Assembly (NCBI GenBank): GCA_014925825.1
Contig: JACGCK010000008.1
Span: 1-64,000 of the forward strand
DNA length: 64,000 bases
Source: Pholiota molesta
Lineage: Eukaryota > Basidiomycota > Agaricomycetes > Agaricales > Strophariaceae
Direction of reading: 5' to 3'
The notes beneath the pieces are model-generated. The model was not told where the DNA came from. It saw only the letters and a program-made list of their open reading frames with translations, and did not search any database. Below, in pieces: positions 23,820 to 35,336 of the stretch (the first letter of the stretch is position 1; the number at the start of each line of letters is the position of its first letter). Made by a program: the position numbers and the translations under genes.

Positions 23820-24180
23820 TCACGCAGGTGGACGCACTTGTTGAGTGCGTAAAAACGGCAGCTGGTAAGATAGTGTACTATGGATGCGCAAGTAGTGCGC
23901 GAGTGTGCGCGAGTGTGCAGAAGCTACGCACAAGTGCAGCATAACTGTGCGCAATTTGCACGCATGTGCAGCATAACTGCGCGCAAGTGCAGCGCGAATG
24001 CAGCGTGACAGCGCGTAAGTTGACTATTTTCTGACTTGATAATACCTCGGGACTCCAAGAAAAAATATAGGACACGCGCAAGCGTGCGATAATTATAAAG
24101 TAAGGGCGCATAACTGTGCGCAAGTATGCGCGCATTCTCAGCAAAGAACGCGCAAGTGTGCGCAACTTATGCACAACTAA
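23820..24180. repeat. Second GCGCAAG-rich block
   Basis: Words such as GTGCGCAAGTGTGCGCAACT and TGCAGCATAACTGYGCGCAA recur at irregular spacing. It has the same flavour as the 22.6 and 39.4 kb repeats but is too irregular to align end to end. Confidence 0.4.
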
Positions 24181-24294
24181 CCCGGTGTATAGCTATGTAT
24201 TAACCTGAATGTACCCCAAAATTTACGGCGAAGACATAATGAAAACAATAGATTTCTATTCATGCGACTGACAACAGTTTTTGGGTGATTTTTT

Positions 24295-25706
24295 CTACAA
24301 AGTAAACGCTAACGGACTCAGGTATATACTTAGTTGAGGCCCTCCTTTGCGAGTCGCAATCCCGAGGTAGGTATGCATCCCGATGCTATCTGATAGATGC
24401 GAGTATTTACTGAATGTTCTAAAATCAGCCAAATCCGAAATGTCACTTGTAAGATTCTACTCACAGCGCCGATTGAATGCCTGACAAGTAGACATTGCTC
24501 ACTCCTTCAAATCCATGTCGCTCGTAGAATTGGGAAATGGCTTGTACTACCGTTGAATCATTAGGGCAGTAATGTCGGACGGGGATGTAAAGTTTGGGAT
24601 GAGGAAACTTGCTACTGCTGGCAAGTTCGAAGTAAATAGGGAATCGGCTTGCATAGTGGCTTGGATTTGCTGATTTGACACACTGCTTGTCATCTATGCC
24701 AGGAAAGAGAAGGTGCCAAAGCTCTCTTATTGTCTCCACTGTGTGATTAATAATGGGATCGTCGAGACTATGGCCAAGGGTAAAAAAGTCGATAATTTCC
24801 TCTAGAGAACTGGCATTTGATCGAACATATATCTTGACCCGGTTCCGATGGGTTGGAATACAATCGACAGCGACAATGTCTGGGACTGCCTCCAAGTGAG
24901 GTGCTACATCTCTGATATAGGCTGTAATCAAGCTCCATTGCGGTCCAAGTTCTAGCTGTTCTATGCAAGATGTGACCAAGTCCATCGGTGAGATACCAGT
25001 GGCCAAGGAACGAATATGCGGGAGGAAATATGCCTTTCCTACGATACCATTTTTGTGTGTAAAGTCCGCTCCTGTTGACAAGTTCAATCCTTCGTTCACA
25101 TTAGATATATGAATCTTACCGATTGAGAACTGGGAATAATGTGGTGGGTTGAACTTGAGGACGTCGCCATTGTATATCAAACTGTCGAAACATACATTTG
25201 CCCAATCCAGGCTGAAATTGGTGACATGAGGATTTTGAGAGAGTGTATGCAAAGATTTAATCCATGTATGACTAGGAGATGGGGCGCCAGTTTGATTCGA
25301 TAGAGGTTCCAATGTGAAGCGCACGGTATGATTCCCAGTGGCATTGAGCACCCAGCTGAGCTCAATAGGGGTGTGATCGTCGCCCATATAGGACATGGGA
25401 TCTGTGTTAATAAACTCTGGAGGACTGGGCCCAATTAGCGGTAGAATATATGTCGCAGTAAATCCCAAATACAAGGATTGAAGGTGGTCCGAGTACCCTG
25501 AGTGCTGTAATAACGAGCGCAATGGGAGATAGACCTTCTTCCACCAGAATAAGGTCCTCGCGATCGAAAATCTACATTGGATCTAGCAAGGATAGATGTT
25601 AACACAACATTACGCGGTCTGAGTTCAGGGGTTTACATACTAATGCCAACAGCGCATGCCACCATGGATAAATAGCTGAAGCAATTGACTTATAGATCGC
25701 AACCAT
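24295..25706 (-). CDS. DMATS-type aromatic prenyltransferase
   Basis: Three exons give about 430 aa, the usual length of fungal dimethylallyltryptophan-synthase-family enzymes. Exon 1 (25706 to about 25641) is joined by a clean intron to FSIARTLFWWKKVYLPL. Family landmarks follow: LGFTATYILPLIGPSPPEF and GDDHTPIELSWVL, whose Glu lies where the substrate-anchoring Glu sits in this family. RVKIYVRSNA and KLYIPVRHY are basic/Tyr strands expected to hold the diphosphate. The last exon reads SIGMHTYLGIATRKGGPQL then YLSP. No DDxxD motif is present, as expected for this soluble ABBA fold. It would transfer a prenyl group from DMAPP or a longer diphosphate to an indole or phenol. It is divergently transcribed from MFS2. 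The enzyme appears intact, with no frameshift. Confidence 0.88.
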
Positions 25707-26267
25707 GGTGTCTGAATGGGTGGATGCACCTTTAATTTCTTTCTGCTTTAAGAGTAATTTATACTGCTTGATATAAATGGATGCATGAATATAGAAATTA
25801 TAAGAAATTACAAATATTTTTCCCTCTCATTATTAATTTCTATGTAGACAAACGGTTCAAGACAAACAAAGATTCTGTTGCTTTGAAGCGGGAATAATAA
25901 ACAGATCCTTCACACCCAAAATATGGCGAAGAGTACAATTCTCCTTGGAAAGGGTTCGAATCAAAGTCAATCTCCGAATCTTGGTCCTAAAAATAACTCC
26001 ACAGGCGCTGGCACCTGATGTGATCCATAGCTAATAATAGTCTGATGGCTTGACACGGGCTTGGGCTTTACGGATGAATCAATGACATTTGACATGGCAG
26101 TTGGAAGTATTATTTGTTGTTGACTCGTGTGGATGATCGGTAATCGAAACGCACAGGCAAGGGATGGTTTCTCCAACCCCTTGTACTTAGTAGATAATCA
26201 AACCCTAACCTCTATTTAGAGCGAGAGAATATGCTCAACCAGGCTTTTATTAACCCACATCTAAATC
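25707..26267. promoter_or_regulatory. Divergent promoter: prenyltransferase / MFS2
   Basis: 561 bp between two genes pointing away from each other, so it must hold both promoters and suggests co-regulation. A+T-rich; TTGATATAAATGG near 25770 could serve as a TATA element for one side. No operator was identified. Confidence 0.45.
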
Positions 26268-28353
26268 ATGGCTACCATGGCTGAGAACGAGGTGGGGCTT
26301 TCTGATTCGAAATCACTGCACACGACAATGGAGAACTCTTCTCACGAGTCCAGTTATTCGGACCAGTTGAAAGGCATATGGTGGAAACTGGACCTACATG
26401 TCTTGCCGGTTCTTGTAATTATGCTACTCTTAGCATTTTTGGTAAGCTTCTTCAGCAGAACGCCCATATCGGAATATTGATCACGCCATTAGGACAGGAA
26501 TAATATTGGAAACGCGCGTGTTGCAGGAATACAGCAAGATTTGAAGATCACCAACAAGCAGGTATATGACTTTAATATGTCTCTTCCGAGCGCCGTACGC
26601 TGAAGAAGACGCCCACAGTACAGCATCGCTTTGACACTGACATACATGTAAGCCTCTAATCATTACTGGTCGATGAACAGCTCAACTAATACATATACGG
26701 TATCAAGCCCTTACATTTTAGTCATGATTCCATCTAATCTGTTGTTGAGAGTGAGTTGGAATCTGTTGGAATTTGAATCCATGGAATGTTGTCTAAATTC
26801 TGATTCTGTTCAGCGGGTGGGTGCAAACAAATTGCTTCCATTGATGACCGTCCTTCGGGGCTTTACTGCTATGATGCAAGGTGAGAAGTTACATCGCTGT
26901 CATATGACCTTGTATTTGAGCAACTGTATTGAATAGGTTTCATCGTTAATTATGCTGGGCTTCTTGCATGTCGGTTCTTCTTGGGCATCTTTGAAGGTAT
27001 GATGATATTAATCCTGAGTACGTCCCACCGCCTGATCTATTCTAGGAGGGATTCTTCCTTGCATCACTCTGTATATGTCCTCCTTCTATTCCCGTTACAC
27101 GCTCCAATTAAGGTAAGAAGAATAGAAAAATAAATATCTGGGATCTATTGATGTGAGAATTCGACTGCCTGCAGAGTTTCCATCTTCTTTTCTACTGCAT
27201 CATTTACGGGTGCATTCTCTGGGCTTCTAGCGGCTGCTATTTCTGGTATACATGGAACGTCAAGACCAGGCTGGGCATGGATTTTCGTTTTAGTAGGCTA
27301 TCATAGCCATTGTGTGTTTCGAATTGACTCACCTCAATAATGATGCAACAGGAGGGTGTTTTTACGGTACTGTTTGGAGTTGGAGCATTTTTCTTGCTCC
27401 CAGCGTCCATCGCAGAAGCAAATTTCTTGACGCCCGTACAGAAGGACATCCTCAATGCAAAACTGACTGAAGATGGCATCATCTCAAAAAACCCGGAGGC
27501 TGATGCGATTACTCTTCAGGATATACTCAAAACGTTCCAAAGTCCACCCGTCATTTTTATGTCGCTGGCATGCTTTTTTGGTGGATCTACAGAGTCTGGT
27601 TTAGCATAGTACGTGTTTCCAAGATGATCGTGAATGATTCGACTTACTCAAGCAATTTAGCTTTGAGCCGTCGATTGTCCAAAGCCTTGGGCATTACACG
27701 CCCAATCACGCTCAGTTAATGAGCGTTCCGCCATTTGCAGTGGCATTTTTCTGTACGAAAGTTCTCATTTACATATACATCTGGACGAATACAAATTATT
27801 TTTTCCAGTGTCATTCGTGTCCGGTGTCCTTTCGGATCGGTATCACTGCCGTGGTCTAACTTGCATATTCTTCAGCATGATGGCTCTAATTGGATTTGCG
27901 ATATTTCTTGGTCAGACATTTTTTTTTACGAACAAATAAGCCGAGGGTTAAAACGAACCTATAGGCAATGACTCCGGCCATGTACGCTATGGGTCGCTGT
28001 TCCTTGCTCTTTCAGGTACATATTGCGCCGCTCCTGCCCTCGGAGCATGGACCGCAAATAACGCGGCACCGTATACGCGACGTGCTGTTGCATTGGCTCT
28101 CTTGAATATCATGACTAGCGGTGGCGGTATCCTTTCCACCTGGCTCCTTGGATTTCTATCCTCACCACCCAAGTACACGAAGGCCACAATAGTTTTCGTT
28201 ATTTTTTCTGCTGGAGAACTCATATTTTCGACGGCGAACCTAGTGTACTGCAAGATACAGAACGATAAAAAGGCTGCAATCAGGGAAGTAGAGAAGCAGG
28301 ATGATCAGAAGATCTTTGGCAATGAAAGTCCATGGTTTGTATATAGCTTGTAA
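26268..28353 (+). CDS. MFS transporter 2, anion:cation symporter family
   Basis: About ten exons join in frame. The protein reads WWKLDLHVLPVLVIMLLLAF, then DRNNIGNARVAGIQQDL after an intron, YSIALTLTYIPYILVMIPSN, CRFFLGIFEGGILPCITLY, FFSTASFTGAFSGLLAAAIS and MSLACFFGGSTESGLA. The C-terminal half has LMSVPPFAVAFF, GAWTANNAAPYTRRAVALAL and GILSTWLLGFLSSPPKY before a charged tail. It has the same domain order and motifs as MFS1 and is clearly related to it. No break in frame was seen. It probably transports an organic anion, a precursor or a product of the cluster. Confidence 0.82.
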
Positions 28354-29621
28354 CCGTTTGTTTTTCCATTGGTAGTTCATAAACATTGAAGGTTGTATAT
28401 GCTTCATAAAAGGGCACCTTAAGGCTTGTTCTTCACACGTTGTGCTTGATATTCACGCATCGCATTGCGCACCCGAACTTGAGTTTAGCCAAGCATCACA
28501 CGAACATTTAGACATGAGTTTTATGCAAATCTAAATATACAGACATACAGTCTTACATACAGTACCTTACGCATACACAGAGCCCCAGTCAGTAAACTAT
28601 TCAGTGGTCGTGCTGTCAGCTAACTGGACAAGTCGATTGGCAAATTACTTCGATAACAATTGTCCAAGCGCCTAAATTGACTTGAGACCCAGAATCCAAC
28701 GGAGGAACAGGCCCTGGCGGTAAGAAATCCTAGTTTCCTGAAACTAGCATCTCCATATTCGCCCTTGATTGTTGTCTCTCTCACGGCGCGTATCATCCTC
28801 GCTTAGAGGGATTCATTGGGCTGAGCAGTGTGATGCGTAATAAGCTGGAGGGGAACGAGGGCGGTGAAGGCCAATAGAGGTCCACGGAATGGGTACACAA
28901 GCGGTAAAATATCCGCCCTAGCTTGTAACTAGAAGGGAGCGTGCAAGATGGATGGAAAGTAGGGTGCGCAGTACTTATGAGCAGGTGGAGGTGGTGAAGG
29001 ATGAGATTTAGACATACGTGAAAGTCCGTGATGTAGGGAGCGGCTTGATGCCACGCACGGTGCCGGAATCATCAATGAAGTTGGCTTTTGAAATGAAAAC
29101 GGGTGAGCGGGGAGATGAAAATGAGCGTACTCACATCCGTTTTCCATCCGCGTCTTCTGCTCAACAAGAAATACAGACGCTGGCCCCAGCCGCAACAAGA
29201 AAACTGATTTCAATTTCGACTTGACTTAAAATTCAGCCCTATCTGAGCCGACTGCCTGGGAGCTGTATAAGGCAAGCTGTGAGGTGGCAGAGGCATGAAG
29301 ACAGGACGTAGAGACCGCGAGAAGGGGATAACGGGGTGGAACAATCTGCTGGCAGTCTATAGTAAGAATAATAGCATGGGTGTAGCACTAAGATAGGTGC
29401 AGACCAGCTGTGTGGAACATCATATGTGATCATTCACCGATGTCGCGTTGGTGATAGCACTAGTGAATGGTGCGCCGGGGTGATGGGGGTGCTGAGAGGA
29501 AGAGGAGACGTATCGCTGAGTTCATCGGCGTGACACTTGCTTTAGAATAGTAGTTGAAGAAGTGCAGCGTAATTGTGTAAACGAGGATATGAGCATCGCG
29601 GATTCGCGTCGGGATGAAACT
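28354..29621. other. No supported gene
   Basis: Terminal flank of MFS2 followed by about 1 kb without a recognisable frame. Open minus-strand stretches near 28929-29213 lack domains. Confidence 0.4.
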
Positions 29622-29780
29622 AGGTGGACTTTGTTTAATCAAAGCCTTACCCCTTGAATTTTGTTTAAACAGTTTAAACATTAAACAAGGACTTTGTTTA
29701 ACAGACTCTTAGAGCTTTGTTTAATCTACATGTTTCTGTTTAAACACTCAAAGACGTTTGTTTAAACACCAGATATATTT

Positions 29781-30140
29781 GTTTAAACACTAACTACTAC
29801 GTCTGTTTAAACACTAACTACGTCTGGTTAAACACTAACTACGTCTGTTTAAACACTAACTACGTCTGTTTAAACACTAACTACGTCTGTTTAAACACTA
29901 ACTACGTCTGTTTAAACACTAACTACGTCTGTTTAAACACTAACTACGTCTGTTTAAACACTAACTACGTCTGTTTAAACACTAACTACGTCTGTTTAAA
30001 CACTAACTACGTCTGTTTAAACACTAACTACGTCTGTTTAAAGACTGACTACGTCTGTTTAAAGACTGACTACGTCTGTTTAAACACTGACTACGTCTGT
30101 TTAAACACTAACTACGTCTGTTTAAACACTAACTATGTCT
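29781..30140. repeat. Tandem array, 21-bp unit GTTTAAACACTAACTACGTCT (about 17 copies)
   Basis: Consecutive 21-bp units, mostly identical, each containing the palindrome GTTTAAAC. A few units carry single changes (AAAGACTGA, CTATGTCT, TCTGGTTAAAC). The array is oriented inward from the left end of the TIR element; shorter inverted counterparts lie at 31481-31640. Confidence 0.85.
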
Positions 30141-30643
30141 GTTTAAACTATAAACGTCCTGTTTAAACGCCAGGATGGCTCACTAATGCGCGTGGCACTG
30201 GGGTTAGCCGTTGCCCTCGTCACACTTGGTGACATGATCACCAACGGCGTGCTCGCCACGTGGCTGCGGTCGTGCTCGCGCCTTAGCTGGTCCAGGACAG
30301 GGGCTATGGCTGAGGGCCCGCAGTGTAGCGCAGGGGTAACTGGGATGGTAGGGAGGGGCGGGCGCCGAGTAATAGCGCCCATCCCCAGCATGTCTCTACA
30401 AAAGGGGAGGGAGGTGGTGGATCAGTGAGGGGGACAAAGGGCAGAGGACGGCGACATACGTGGCGGATCTCCCGCTGCCCGGGTCTTCCCTGTTTTATCC
30501 AACTCCCATGTTCTTAAATGTTGTGCGCGGGCATCGTTGTCGCGTGCGTGTGTTGCGGTTGTTGACGAGAGCGGACGCAGAGGATGGACAGAGGTGAAAG
30601 GTTGGTGAAAGGGGACGCCAAAACGTCGAAGTTCAACAACGGC

Positions 30644-30709
30644 GAACAATCAACAAAGAATTCAAGCTCCGCTTCGGCAAGCGGAGCTTGAATTCTTTGT
30701 TGATTGTTC
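30644..30709. repeat. Perfect 31-bp inverted repeat with CGGC loop
   Basis: The left arm runs 30644-30674 (GAACAATC...CTCCGCTT) and the right arm 30679-30709, exact reverse complements around CGGC. It sits in the middle of the 2.2-kb TIR element. A related hairpin, also next to GCGGAGCTTGAA, occurs at 53170-53211. Confidence 0.85.
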
Positions 30710-31800
30710 CACGTGCCACGTTGACCTTCTCAACTTCAACCGTCCAACCCACCTCCGCCGCGCCCCTCACCACGCGCCTCATCAAGATCCGCCCCTCCAA
30801 GTATGGAGACCAGGGGATGAAGAAAAAAGGGAAGACCCGACGAGAGGGAGATCTCAAAGGTATGTAGACCGCCGTTCCAACCAGCCCCCAGCTAACACCT
30901 TCTAGCTGTTAGGTCCATGCCCTCTGCCGAGTGGACGACGACTCACGAGCGCCCGCCTCACGCCTCATGCGTCTCCTTGCCACCGCCGTCCCATTACTCC
31001 GACTCAACGGCGCCCTCGCGTACCCCTCGCCGTGTGCTCCTCCCCTCCAACGAGGGATGTGGGCCGGCTCTAGCTCGACCACCACCACCATGGCCAGCAA
31101 TGACCTCGACCCCTGGAGGACAACGTCGGCCAACAACGACGAGGTCACAACCAGCGAGGATGATGGCAAGCGATGGCGGCGGCGGCGGCTAGCAACAGCA
31201 CGACCAGCAACGACCACCACCAGCGAGGACAACGGCTAGCGAGGACGTCGACTAGTATGACGACGGGAGTGCAACTGCCCGCGAGCATGTCAGCGCGAGT
31301 ACCACAGGGCGCAAGCAGGATGGGCGGCACGGCGACAAGCTGCGAGCGCGACGGGCCAGGGATCACGAACCGCAACACATAACGACGAGACAGCGCGAGG
31401 ACAGCGAGCAACGAGTCGGCCGGACGACCGATGGCACGGTTGGCGACTACGATCGATGTGCATTCTGGGGTGAGCTATCCTGGCGTTTAAACAGGACGTT
31501 TATAGCTTAAACAGACGTAGTTAATGTTTAAACAGACGTAGTTAGTGTTTAAACAGACGTAGTTAGTGTTTAAACAGATGTAGTTAGTGTTTAAATAGAC
31601 GTAGTAGTTAGTGTTTAAACAAATGTATTTAGTGTTTAAACAAATATATCTGGTGTTTAAACAAAAGTCTTCGAGTGTTTAAACAGAAACATGTAGATTA
31701 AACAAAGCTCTAAACGTCTGATAAACAAAGTCCTTGTTTAATGTTTAAACTGTTTAAACAAAATTCAAGGGGTAAGGCTTTGATTAAACAAAGTCTACCT

Positions 31801-32408
31801 GGTTACGGCGTCGGGACGCGACATATATCTCCTCCACGCAGTTCTTGGCGCAAAGAGTGGGAACCTGACGGGAACAGAGAGCAATTGCGGCATTGCTGGA
31901 AGATGGGGTACCCTGGCTATGTTGTCGATGTCCCATATGTGAGGCCAGAAGGGCGTCTGCTCTGGAAATTGACGAGGCGGATGTTCGGCTCGTGTGACAT
32001 GATGTGGTGTCGCCTGGGTGTCGCGGCGTGCCGCGGCCTAGGGTGCCCCTTCAGCGCTTCAGCGCTTCAGCTCCCTTCAGTACTTCAGTACTTCAGGTGA
32101 CCACTCAGTATGTCCTTTCGAAGTACCAATGCCACTCATAATTACCTCTTCCTAGGAAACTAGTCCATACTTATAATACGCGACCGCTGCGGTTGTCACC
32201 GTGCGTGCGCGCTGTGCTTTTCTCTCGGTTTTGCGTGCTCTAAGCATCCATGGCATTGGTACCGCACGACCTGTACAATCATTTGATCGTTTGACGACAA
32301 AGCAACGACAAAGCAAAAGAGGTGTGACATAGGTTACAAGTAAGAATTGAGCAATCGATAATGCTAGGTACTATAATATAGTAGGTACATTAACACCGCC
32401 ACGCATCA
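31801..32408. other. Spacer downstream of the P450; short tandem repeat
   Basis: Holds a short tandem stretch at about 32053-32098 (CAGCGCTT and CAGTACTT units). The rest shows no gene. Confidence 0.4.
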
Positions 32409-34829
32409 TTATGACAGGATCGAAACAATCAATGGCATTTGAGGTGAGGCGGCGCCTTCAACCGTCGGCTTTTGTAGTCCTTGTGTCTGCCATATTATCC
32501 TTTCATTACTCTGTTCAAAAGCAAATGAAGAAATTAAGACAGAAATAATAATCTCTAACGACATCAAACAGTCAGCGCGCTGTGGATTTTCACTTGATTA
32601 CCGATCCCAAACGACTTACTGATTTCCATTTCCGCAAATTTGTAGCCGCTATGAATTTTTACAAGAGAAGAATTATTCAAGGACATCCTATATTTTATTC
32701 GCCACTTACATGCAGCTTTTTCCTCCTCCAAAAAACGACATGCTATTTATAGGAAAAGGATGAATATCAGACACCAATTAACAATCCATAGTTCAAAGTT
32801 CAAACTCACGTATTCGCATATATTCCAGCGCGATTGTTATCCTGAACAGTATCAGGGAGATTCATCCAGCGCTCAGGCTTCCAAAGATGTGCATCTTCTC
32901 CCCAGACTTTTGGATTCCGATTGAAGGGGAGTATCCCAACTATGACATTTGTGTCTCTGGGTATACTGAGCATAGCAGTCTTCGATCCCGGGAGTGGCCT
33001 GGATAATGTCAGTATCGTATCACGCTTTGTGCTGAAGAGAACGTCAAGTCATCTGCATATGCGAATACGAAAGGCCAAAAACTTACGTTCGCGTAATAAA
33101 AGGAAGAGGAGGATGGCTAAGCAGTAAAAATAATCAGTTGAGAATAGTCTAAGGGTGTTCTCTCAATGAGTATACTTACAGTCGTAATGTTTCCTTGCAG
33201 ACAGAGTCAAGATAGGGCAGGGATTGTATAGCATCGTATGATACCGGATGAGTCTGCTGAGCTTGAATCAACTCGTTTCTGAGAGTAGTCTGCGCATGTG
33301 GGTGTTCGGTCAATGTGTGCAGGATTCTGGCAACTGCCAATGCAGTGGTATCCGTGGCCGCGAATAGGAGTGTCCTTTAAATTGGCAATGCAAATTTAGC
33401 GTAGAGAAGCGGCTAATGATAATAATCGCTAGGATTCAACTTACGCTACCTGTCCTCGAATATCTGCCTCAGATAAACGGTCCACAGGGGATGCTTTCAA
33501 ATTTTCTTTTACTGTGGATGAGTGATGTGAGTGGCTGTGAAGATAGCATATGGAATCAATAGACGCCTTACTAAGAGTGCTAATAATATCTTTTCCACGA
33601 ACGTCTTGGCTGGAATAGGTTCCTTCCTCGGGAAGGTCTAAAAGTCGGTCGAAATAAACTTCCTTTGACATTTTATCCAATGACGCGACTAATTTTCGAA
33701 CAATTTGAACTTTCTTCCATGGAACTACCTTGACAAAAGCTTTGGATATTGCTGAAGGGACATAATCGAATACCCAAACAAATGCTTGGCGAATCCAAAA
33801 CATCCCGAATACAGTAGGTCTAGAGATTTAAATTAGTTTGAAACTGGTGTATTGACGTGTTAACTTACACAAGTACTTGCAACGCTTGGCTATACGGATT
33901 TGACACTTGCGTGAAGGAATCAAATGAGTATCCAAGACCAGCTTTTCCGATAATTTCCAGTGCGCCTCGGCTTGCGAGATGTAGAATATCCACCTGCGTG
34001 CTTTCAGGGGACGATGTTTCCAATTCTGCTTGGATCAATTCTTGCATCTATAGCGCCGTCATCCAGTAAGGTTTCTTACCCACGATATCGCTTGTAAGTA
34101 CCACTCACCCTGTGCGCAGTGTCAAAGAATACGGGAGCCATAAGGTTCAAGCTCTCAGTGGAAAATGCAGGATGCAACATTTTTCGTTGACGTGCATGAT
34201 GCTTTCCTGGAAATGGTTCTGTTACATGAGTAGCCCTGTTCGGGTGAGAAAATATTGGCATTTACCTGTCGATGACAGAAGGCCTCCCCCAAACATCATG
34301 TAGTTTCCTCTATCATGTCATAGTTAGGTTGTTGCCGGCGGTATAAGATATTGCGCGGACTTACTGAAGAAATAGCTTTGTCGGAGGATATGCATCGATA
34401 TCATTGACAATTTGCTTGACTCCCAGGGGATCGAAAACATAGAGTTGCATGTCCTACAATATAAGCATGTTATCAAAGTCCCGTCTCTAGGCTCCAGAAG
34501 GACTAACCCAGAAATATCCATGGAGCTTGACGACCATGCTTTCAAGGTTCTCAAGGTAGTACAGAAAGTCTTGCGAGCGAGGTGAATAAAGTTGGCTCAG
34601 ATTTCCTAGAATAAAAATTGAGCGAGACGTCATACATGCTCTCAATTTCTGGCCACGTACCCATTTTCTTCCAGCCCTGACTCTCAGGTCCAGGAATGCT
34701 AGCGAAGGCAGCGTGTAGCCGTAACCTACTGAGAATTTTTCGAATAATAATATACAGAGTACACATTGCAAGTGTATACATAAGAATAATATTGAGCAGC
34801 AATTGCATTGTAAGGATAGAGGGGATCAA
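32409..34829 (-). CDS. Cytochrome P450 monooxygenase
   Basis: A microsomal P450 of about 540 aa in more than ten exons. The N-terminal anchor (LLLNIILMYTLAMCTLYII) leads to a proline region ASIPGPESQGW. Family landmarks in order are GKHHARQRKMLHPAFS (C-helix), LLFAATDTTALAVARIL (I-helix AxxDTT), KETLRLHPPLPF (K-helix ExxR, joined across an intron), WGEDAHLWKPERW (PERW region) and FFGGGKSCIGYKFAEMEI (heme loop with the Cys ligand; Lys replaces the usual Arg). The C-terminus ends MPLIVSILS. All key residues are present and the exon chain has no unexplained break. It would oxidise an intermediate using a P450 reductase encoded elsewhere. The start could be the ATG at 34829 or 34808. It is divergent from MFS3. 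Confidence 0.87.
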
Positions 34830-35336
34830 AGGAGTAGGTTTGACTCAGATTTCTTGTTTTCCTCCTCTTCAAGTCCTCAGAGCCACTCAAGGTCGGGCAC
34901 ATGCTACAAAGGAGTAAAAATAGTTATCAGCGCTGATGACAAGGATTGATTCTATGGGGTTGATAGAAATGGATGCATATCTCAACTTCGGGTATTCCGA
35001 AATACCCAAATGCTGATCATCGATTTGGGTGTGAGAACTACAGCGTGCGGTGCGCCCACAAACTTAAAGAAGAGAAGCGCTGTGCCTTTGTGTGCAGGCT
35101 AAATTAATCGACACGGAATATCAAAAGAGCGTTCTCATAGGATCCGAACTCTTATCTTGTCGACTCTCACACTCCTGCTTCTCGACTCCATGGGTAGTAG
35201 ATTCCATAAGTTCCAAATTTTGATGTAATGATCAGAAAGGAAGACATTTTTATTTTCATCCTAGAGGATTCACCGAATATGCTAAGCTTCTTCGTACAAA
35301 AACAAACCATAGCTCTGTAATCTGATCAAGCCTACA
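34830..35336. promoter_or_regulatory. Divergent promoter: P450 / MFS3, with an 18-bp palindrome
   Basis: 507 bp between divergently transcribed genes. At 34990-35007 lies GGGTATT-CCGA-AATACCC, an inverted repeat with a 4-nt centre that could bind a dimeric regulator. The binding role is inference. Confidence 0.45.

Larger units (their letters stand above)
22136..24294. other. Repeat-rich spacer between adenylating enzyme and prenyltransferase
   Basis: Begins with the upstream flank of the adenylating enzyme, then two blocks rich in TTGCGCGCAAGT-type words (22640-23140 and 23820-24180). All open frames across them are by-products of the GC-rich repeat. No gene is supported. Confidence 0.5.
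29622..31800. mobile_element. 2.2-kb TIR element with GTTTAAAC-rich subterminal arrays
   Basis: The two ends are long inverted repeats. AGGTgGACTTTGTTTAATCA at the left reappears inverted at the right as ...AGTCTACCT, followed inwards on both sides by matching text (AAAGCCTTACCCCTTGAATT, AGTTTAAACATTAAACAAGG). Inside each end are tandem units built around GTTTAAAC: about 17 units at the left (29781-30140) and about five at the right (31481-31640). The centre (30170-31480) is GC-rich with a 66-nt hairpin and no transposase. It is therefore probably non-autonomous, with captured or filler sequence inside. Target duplications are not evident. Confidence 0.65.

Noticed and set aside
25955..25975. 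GGGTTCGAATC as a tRNA T-loop
   Set aside because: No matching acceptor, D or anticodon stem can be folded around it. Similar words near 1310 and 60680 fail in the same way.
29781..30140. Regular direct repeats resembling a CRISPR array
   Set aside because: The unit is a continuous 21-bp tandem repeat without unique spacers, mirrored at the other end of a TIR element, in a eukaryotic genome.
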